A stretch of DNA of 64,000 bases from Halorubrum sp. Hd13 (lineage in GTDB: Archaea; Halobacteriota; Halobacteria; Halobacteriales; Haloferacaceae). This document shows positions 60,630 to 64,000 of the stretch, one piece after another. The notes under the pieces were generated by a model. It was given only the letters and a program-made list of their open reading frames with translations. It made no database searches and had not been told where the DNA came from. Position 1 is the first letter of the stretch. Each line of letters starts with the position of its first letter. Location: the NCBI RefSeq assembly GCF_002252755.1, contig NZ_NHOY01000037.1:57844-121843 (forward strand). The letters are read 5' to 3'. The position numbers and the translations under genes were made by a program.

Positions 60630-61801
60630 GCCGGGCGGACGGACCCGATCGGGCGGGGCTCGGCGGCTGGCTCCGGGGGTGGCGCCCGGCGGTCTCGATG
60701 GCCGCGCGGAACCTGCGCCGGAACCGAGTGCGGACCGCCCTCGCGGTGCTCGGCGTCTGCATCGGCGTGCTCGCGGTCGCGGCGCTCGGCATCTTCGGAA
60801 ACGTGTTGGCGCTCGGCGCCGCCGACGCCATCGGCGACATCGGCACGCAGGTCGTGGTCTCGCCGAACAACGACGCCGGCGTCGACTCGCTCTCGGACGC
60901 GGACGTGGCGGACATCCGGCGCGCGGTGGGCTCGCCGGCGGTCGTCCCGCTGTACTCGGACAACGCGGTCGTCTCCGCGCAGAACGATCAGCAGTTCGCG
61001 ACCGTCTACGGCGTCGAGGAGCCCGCGCTCGCGTTCGAGGCCGCGGAGGGGCGGCTCCCCGAGCGCCACCGACAGGGCGCGATCGTCGGCGCCGGCGTCG
61101 CGGAGGACCTCGGCGTCGGCGCGGGCGACACCGTCGGGATCGCCGGGAGACAGGTCCGGGTCGTCGCGGTGCTCGTCGAGAGCCAGACGTTCAGCCCGGT
61201 GGCCCCGGACGACGCCGTCTTCCTCCCCGAGTCCGCGTTCTCGGCCGACGGGTACGGCCAGGTGCTCGTCGTCGCCGAGTCGGGCGAGGCGGCGCGGACC
61301 GCCGCCGACGACATCCGCGAGCAGGTGAACGCCCGCGAGGAGCGCGTCGACCTCTTCGAACTCGCCGCGATCGTCGACGAGGTAAACGAGTTCTTCGGAC
61401 TGCTCAGCACGTTCCTCCTCGGCCTCGGCGCCATCTCGCTCGTCGTCGCCGGCGTCTCGATCCTCAACGTCATGTTAATGAGCACGGTCGAGCGGCGGGA
61501 GGAGATCGGGGTGATGCGCGCGGTCGGCGTGGCCCGCCGCGACGTCTTGCGCGTGCTGCTCGCGGAGGCCGGCCTCATCGGCGCGGCCGGCGCCGCCGCG
61601 GGGACCGCCCTCACCGTCCTGCTCGTCGCGGGGCTGGTCGTCTCGACGCCCGAGGTCGACGCCGCGCTCGCGCTCGACCCGACGAACGGCTACTACCTCC
61701 TCCTCGCGCTCGGCTTCGGCGTCGGCGTGGGACTCGTCAGCGGCGCTTACCCGGCCTGGAAGGCCGCGAACGAGCGCCCGGTGGAAGCGCTGCGGAGCTG
61801 A
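60626..61801 (+). CDS. ABC transporter permease (MacB/FtsX family)
   Basis: 391 residues from an ATG overlapping the ATPase stop. The N-terminal helix AVLGVCIGVLAVAALGIFG precedes a MacB periplasmic core domain (about 60-255, VVPLYSDNAVVSAQNDQQFA, FSPVAPDDAVFLPESAFSAD). Three helices follow, with NVMLMSTVERREEIGVMRAV GVARRDVLRVLLAEAG, the FtsX-MacB signature. Likely a mechanotransmission exporter for lipoprotein or peptide handling; cargo unknown. Confidence 0.92.
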   Translation: MSRADGPDRAGLGGWLRGWRPAVSMAARNLRRNRVRTALAVLGVCIGVLAVAALGIFGNVLALGAADAIGDIGTQVVVSPNNDAGVDSLSDADVADIRRAVGSPAVVPLYSDNAVVSAQNDQQFATVYGVEEPALAFEAAEGRLPERHRQGAIVGAGVAEDLGVGAGDTVGIAGRQVRVVAVLVESQTFSPVAPDDAVFLPESAFSADGYGQVLVVAESGEAARTAADDIREQVNAREERVDLFELAAIVDEVNEFFGLLSTFLLGLGAISLVVAGVSILNVMLMSTVERREEIGVMRAVGVARRDVLRVLLAEAGLIGAAGAAAGTALTVLLVAGLVVSTPEVDAALALDPTNGYYLLLALGFGVGVGLVSGAYPAWKAANERPVEALRS

Positions 61802-61843
61802 GCGGCCGCGACCTCCCGACGGCCGCGCGCGCGAGCGGGGTCA

Positions 61844-62020
61844 TCACCCCGCCCAGCCCCCACGCATGTCGTCGGTCACGCGGTCGCGCCACGTGTCGAA
61901 GGCGTCACGACACTCCGGGCTCTCGTCGATGTGCCGCACGAATCCCGCGCCGGGGGACGCCAGCTCCGCCTCGCAGAACGGACACCGCTTCGGTTCGATG
62001 GTCGATTCCGATAATGGCAT
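61844..62020 (-). CDS. Zinc-finger microprotein (58 aa)
   Basis: From the ATG at 62020: MPLSESTIEPKRCPFCEAEL, then FVRHIDESPECRDAFDTWRD. C13-x2-C16 with His30 and Cys37 forms a probable zinc site. This is a conserved haloarchaeal small protein (DUF7501-like by memory). Function unknown. Confidence 0.75.
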   Translation of the reverse strand: MPLSESTIEPKRCPFCEAELASPGAGFVRHIDESPECRDAFDTWRDRVTDDMRGGWAG

Positions 62021-62155
62021 GATAACACATACCAATCCAGACGCTCAAAAGTGTTGTTACGTGTGGAGAAATTTGCGAGCGGTATCGTTTCTACGCACCA
62101 CTCACCGACGATAACGCCTGAACGTTCAATCGCGGAGGAAGAAACGGTCCGAGCG

Positions 62156-62731
62156 TCAGTCGGCCGTACGCTCGTACGTGACGAACGCGAGGTCCCCGTC
62201 GGTCTCGGCGTCCGAGACGACCTCGCGGTCGACTTCCCGCCACGCGTCGGCGTCCCAGTCGGGGAAGCGCGTGTCGCCGTCGGGGCGGTCGGGGACCTCC
62301 GTCAACACCATCCGGTCGGCGCGGTCGAGGAACTGCTCGTAGACGGCGGCGCCGCCGATCACGTACGCCTCGTCGACGCCGCGGTCGGCGGCGTCGGCGG
62401 CGGCGAGCACGACCGCCCCGGTGACGTCGTTCGCGACGACCGCGCCCGCCGGGAGGTCGAGGTCCCGCGTCGTCAGCACGACGTTGGTCCGATCGGGGAG
62501 CGGGCCGCCGATCCGGGCGGCGATGCTCTCGTACGTCTTCCGGCCGACGATCACGGGGTGACCGGTCGTGAGCCGCTTGAAGTGCGCCAGGTCCGCCGGG
62601 TAGTGCCACGGCATCCCGCCGTCGTCGCCGATGACGCCGTTCTCGGCGACCGCGGCGACGAGGACGAGGTCGACGTCGGAGTCCGAGGGTAGGTCGTCGT
62701 CGCCGACGGACGCGGGCCCGTCTCGGGACAT
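62156..62731 (-). CDS. folA: Dihydrofolate reductase
   Basis: 191 residues. DLVLVAAVAENGVIGDDGGM PWHYPADLAHFK, HPVIVGRKTYESI, TNVVLTTRDLDLPAG and AYVIGGAAVYEQFLDRADRM are the DHFR blocks. The first 20 residues are an acidic extension. It restores tetrahydrofolate consumed by ThyA; its ATG overlaps the thyA stop, so expression is coupled. Confidence 0.95.
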   Translation of the reverse strand: MSRDGPASVGDDDLPSDSDVDLVLVAAVAENGVIGDDGGMPWHYPADLAHFKRLTTGHPVIVGRKTYESIAARIGGPLPDRTNVVLTTRDLDLPAGAVVANDVTGAVVLAAADAADRGVDEAYVIGGAAVYEQFLDRADRMVLTEVPDRPDGDTRFPDWDADAWREVDREVVSDAETDGDLAFVTYERTAD

Positions 62732-63759
62732 CACTCCGCGACCGCGAACGAGAGCCCGTCCGCGGAGTCGTAGTCGACGAGTTCGACGTCCTCGTAGGTC
62801 AGCTCGTCGAGGGGGACGTCGGCGATCTCGATCCGGGGTCGATCGCGCGGCTCCCGCGAGAGCTGTTCGAGCAGGCCGGGGACGTGGTCGTACCCCTCCT
62901 CGCCGTCGACCTCGTCGGGCGCGGTCCGCTCGACCCAACTCTTCACGTCGAGGTAGTCCGCGTTGCTCTCGACGTTCGCGAGTCGTTCCTGCACGTACGG
63001 GAGGTTGTTCGCGTACCACTTCCCGCGGTCGCCGCGGCCGCAGTAGACGTGCGCGTCGACGACGGTGTGGCCGAACTCGCCGACCTCGAACCCGGTCCGC
63101 TGGGCGAGCGCGTTCGCGAGGATCGCGTACGCGGCGATGTTGAACGGCACGCCGAGCGCGATGTCTCCCGAACGCTGCGTGAGGTGGAGGTTCAGGCGCC
63201 CGTCTTGGACGTTCACGACGAAGGTGTAGTGACACGGCGGGAGCGTCGAGGTCGCGGCGTTGGCGGGGTGCCAGGCGTTGACGACCATCCGCCGGGAGCG
63301 GGGGTTCTCCTCCAGCGTGTCGAGCACGTACCGAATCTGGTCGAACGTCCGGCGCTCGCTCCCGTCGGGGCCCTCCTCGACGGTCACCCAGCGGTGGGCG
63401 TCCTCGGGCCACGTCTCGCCGGGGAGCGCGGCGTCGTCCTCGGGGACCGGATAGCGGCGCCAGAACCGGCCGTAGGCGGTGTCGAGCCGTCCCTCGTCGT
63501 CGGCCCACGCGTCCCAGATCTTCGTCTCCTCGCGGAGGTTCTCGACGTGCTCCTCGCCGGAGAGGTACCACAGCACCTCGTGGATGAGCGAGTTCCAGCG
63601 GTAGCCGTCCATCTGCTTGGTGGTCAGCAGCGGGAACCCCTCCGCGAGGTCGACGGTGTACTGCCCGCTGAACGACGCGATCGTGTCGACGCCGGTCCGG
63701 TTCGGCTTGTACGTGCCCGTCGACAGGGTGTCGTCGACGAGATCGAGGTACTGTTGCAT
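62731..63759 (-). CDS. thyA: Thymidylate synthase ThyA
   Basis: 342 residues, starting MQQYLDLVDDTLSTGTYKPN RTG. The catalytic block TLPPCHYTFVVNV contains the active-site Cys; LHLTQRSGDIALGVPFNIAA YA and VVDAHVY complete the dUMP and folate sites. It is longer than bacterial ThyA because of acidic insertions (about 105-130, 235-270). Upstream DNA (63760-63900) has no clear box that I would insist on. Confidence 0.96.
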   Translation of the reverse strand: MQQYLDLVDDTLSTGTYKPNRTGVDTIASFSGQYTVDLAEGFPLLTTKQMDGYRWNSLIHEVLWYLSGEEHVENLREETKIWDAWADDEGRLDTAYGRFWRRYPVPEDDAALPGETWPEDAHRWVTVEEGPDGSERRTFDQIRYVLDTLEENPRSRRMVVNAWHPANAATSTLPPCHYTFVVNVQDGRLNLHLTQRSGDIALGVPFNIAAYAILANALAQRTGFEVGEFGHTVVDAHVYCGRGDRGKWYANNLPYVQERLANVESNADYLDVKSWVERTAPDEVDGEEGYDHVPGLLEQLSREPRDRPRIEIADVPLDELTYEDVELVDYDSADGLSFAVAE

Positions 63760-63908
63760 GGTGGTCGGCGTCGCCCCCGGCCCGACGGGTCCGGGAGACG
63801 ACGGGTCTGTCGAGTCAAATGCGCGGGGGGAAACTAAGTGTGTCGCGAGCGGAACCGAGGTGAGGTGTCCTCGGGCTCGCCGGCGCCGTCAGTTTATAAA
63901 TAGCCGAA

Positions 63909-64000
63909 GCGGTGGCGCGCCTCCGAGCGGTCGCCGACGGCGACCGCGAGGAGTCCGCGAGGGAGTCGCTGGCGTCGTCGGCGCCAGCGACGAGGCTGGG
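63909..64000 (-). repeat. Two-hairpin repeat, copy 4 (cut by the window end)
   Basis: On the minus strand: cccagcctcgtc flank, perfect stem gctggcg/cgccagc, gactccctcgcgg, second perfect stem gcggtcgcc/ggcgaccgc, end ggaggcgcgccaccgc. A tttataaatag box lies just outside at 63893-63903. Stem sequences differ from the other copies. Confidence 0.75.

Noticed and set aside
1..64000. CRISPR array or cas genes
   Set aside because: No regularly spaced direct repeats with unique spacers and no Cas protein. The repeats seen are tandem or palindromic.
1..64000. rRNA operon or replication origin
   Set aside because: No rRNA-like conserved sequence, no orc1/cdc6 gene and no ORB-like repeats were seen.

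Overview
The window is a high-GC stretch of a haloarchaeal (Halobacteria) chromosome. The grounds are an archaeal-type gene set (ribosomal protein S6e, proteasome alpha subunit, TgtA/ArcS archaeosine pair, GHMP-type shikimate kinase, Ahb haem pathway, CheF, HalOD1), strongly acidic proteins, many leaderless genes with a TATA-like box about 25 bp ahead of the start, and GTG/TTG starts. The acidic, GC-rich style would suit a Halorubrum-like organism, but that genus is only a guess.

Layout. 1-3545: a DUF5518 membrane protein and a HerA-like ATPase gene whose 5' end seems to have been displaced by a cassette carrying an HNH endonuclease with four helix-turn-helix repeats. 3755-6709: acetamidase-like hydrolase, then a secreted metallo-beta-lactamase/lamin-tail lipoprotein with DUF3006. 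7114-10000: a complete IS200/IS605-type element (tnpA, small accessory gene, tnpB) beside a PIN/ribbon-helix-helix pair. 10170-15282: chorismate mutase and shikimate kinase, a three-gene lipoprotein/membrane operon, small conserved haloarchaeal genes and a ferredoxin. 15368-15703: tRNA-Leu(UAA) followed by repeated copies of its own 3' end. 15829-23174: HalOD1 protein, an odd ubiquitin-like protein beside a 5'-truncated nitric-oxide-reductase gene, a probable nucleoside/sugar salvage group (BtpA, PfkB kinase, deaminase) and conserved hypotheticals. 23552-32117: PHP protein, two MoeA proteins, thioesterase, an M23-like protein, a 7TM-PAS histidine kinase and a lipoate-ligase-like protein. 32246-37615: S6e and the siroheme/haem genes (AhbAB fusion, precorrin-2 dehydrogenase, HemA), then Nif3. 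37698-45693: tgtA and arcS, separated by a lower-GC island of about 4.1 kb. 45790-64000: mostly core metabolism (isocitrate lyase, ThiL, PRPP synthetase, 2Fe-2S ferredoxin, CheF, MOSC, proteasome, ABC exporter, DHFR-ThyA).

The strongest unusual feature is at the left end. The original herA promoter, start codon and first ~21 codons appear to survive at 451-548. They run into a short leader ORF whose stop overlaps the start of the HNH gene (ATGA). The HNH stop in turn overlaps a new start codon for herA, whose first ~75 codons, Walker A motif included, use AT-richer codons than the rest. This looks like a homing cassette that cuts a conserved essential-looking gene and brings a recoded replacement 5' end, with all three reading frames translationally coupled.

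A second class of signal is structured repeats. A two-hairpin element occurs four times (about 23358, 36619, 47317 on the minus strand, 63909 on the minus strand), with conserved flanks but stems that differ between copies while staying complementary. A run of four short hairpins follows hemA. These stretches give spurious Arg/Ser-rich ORFs that are left out here.
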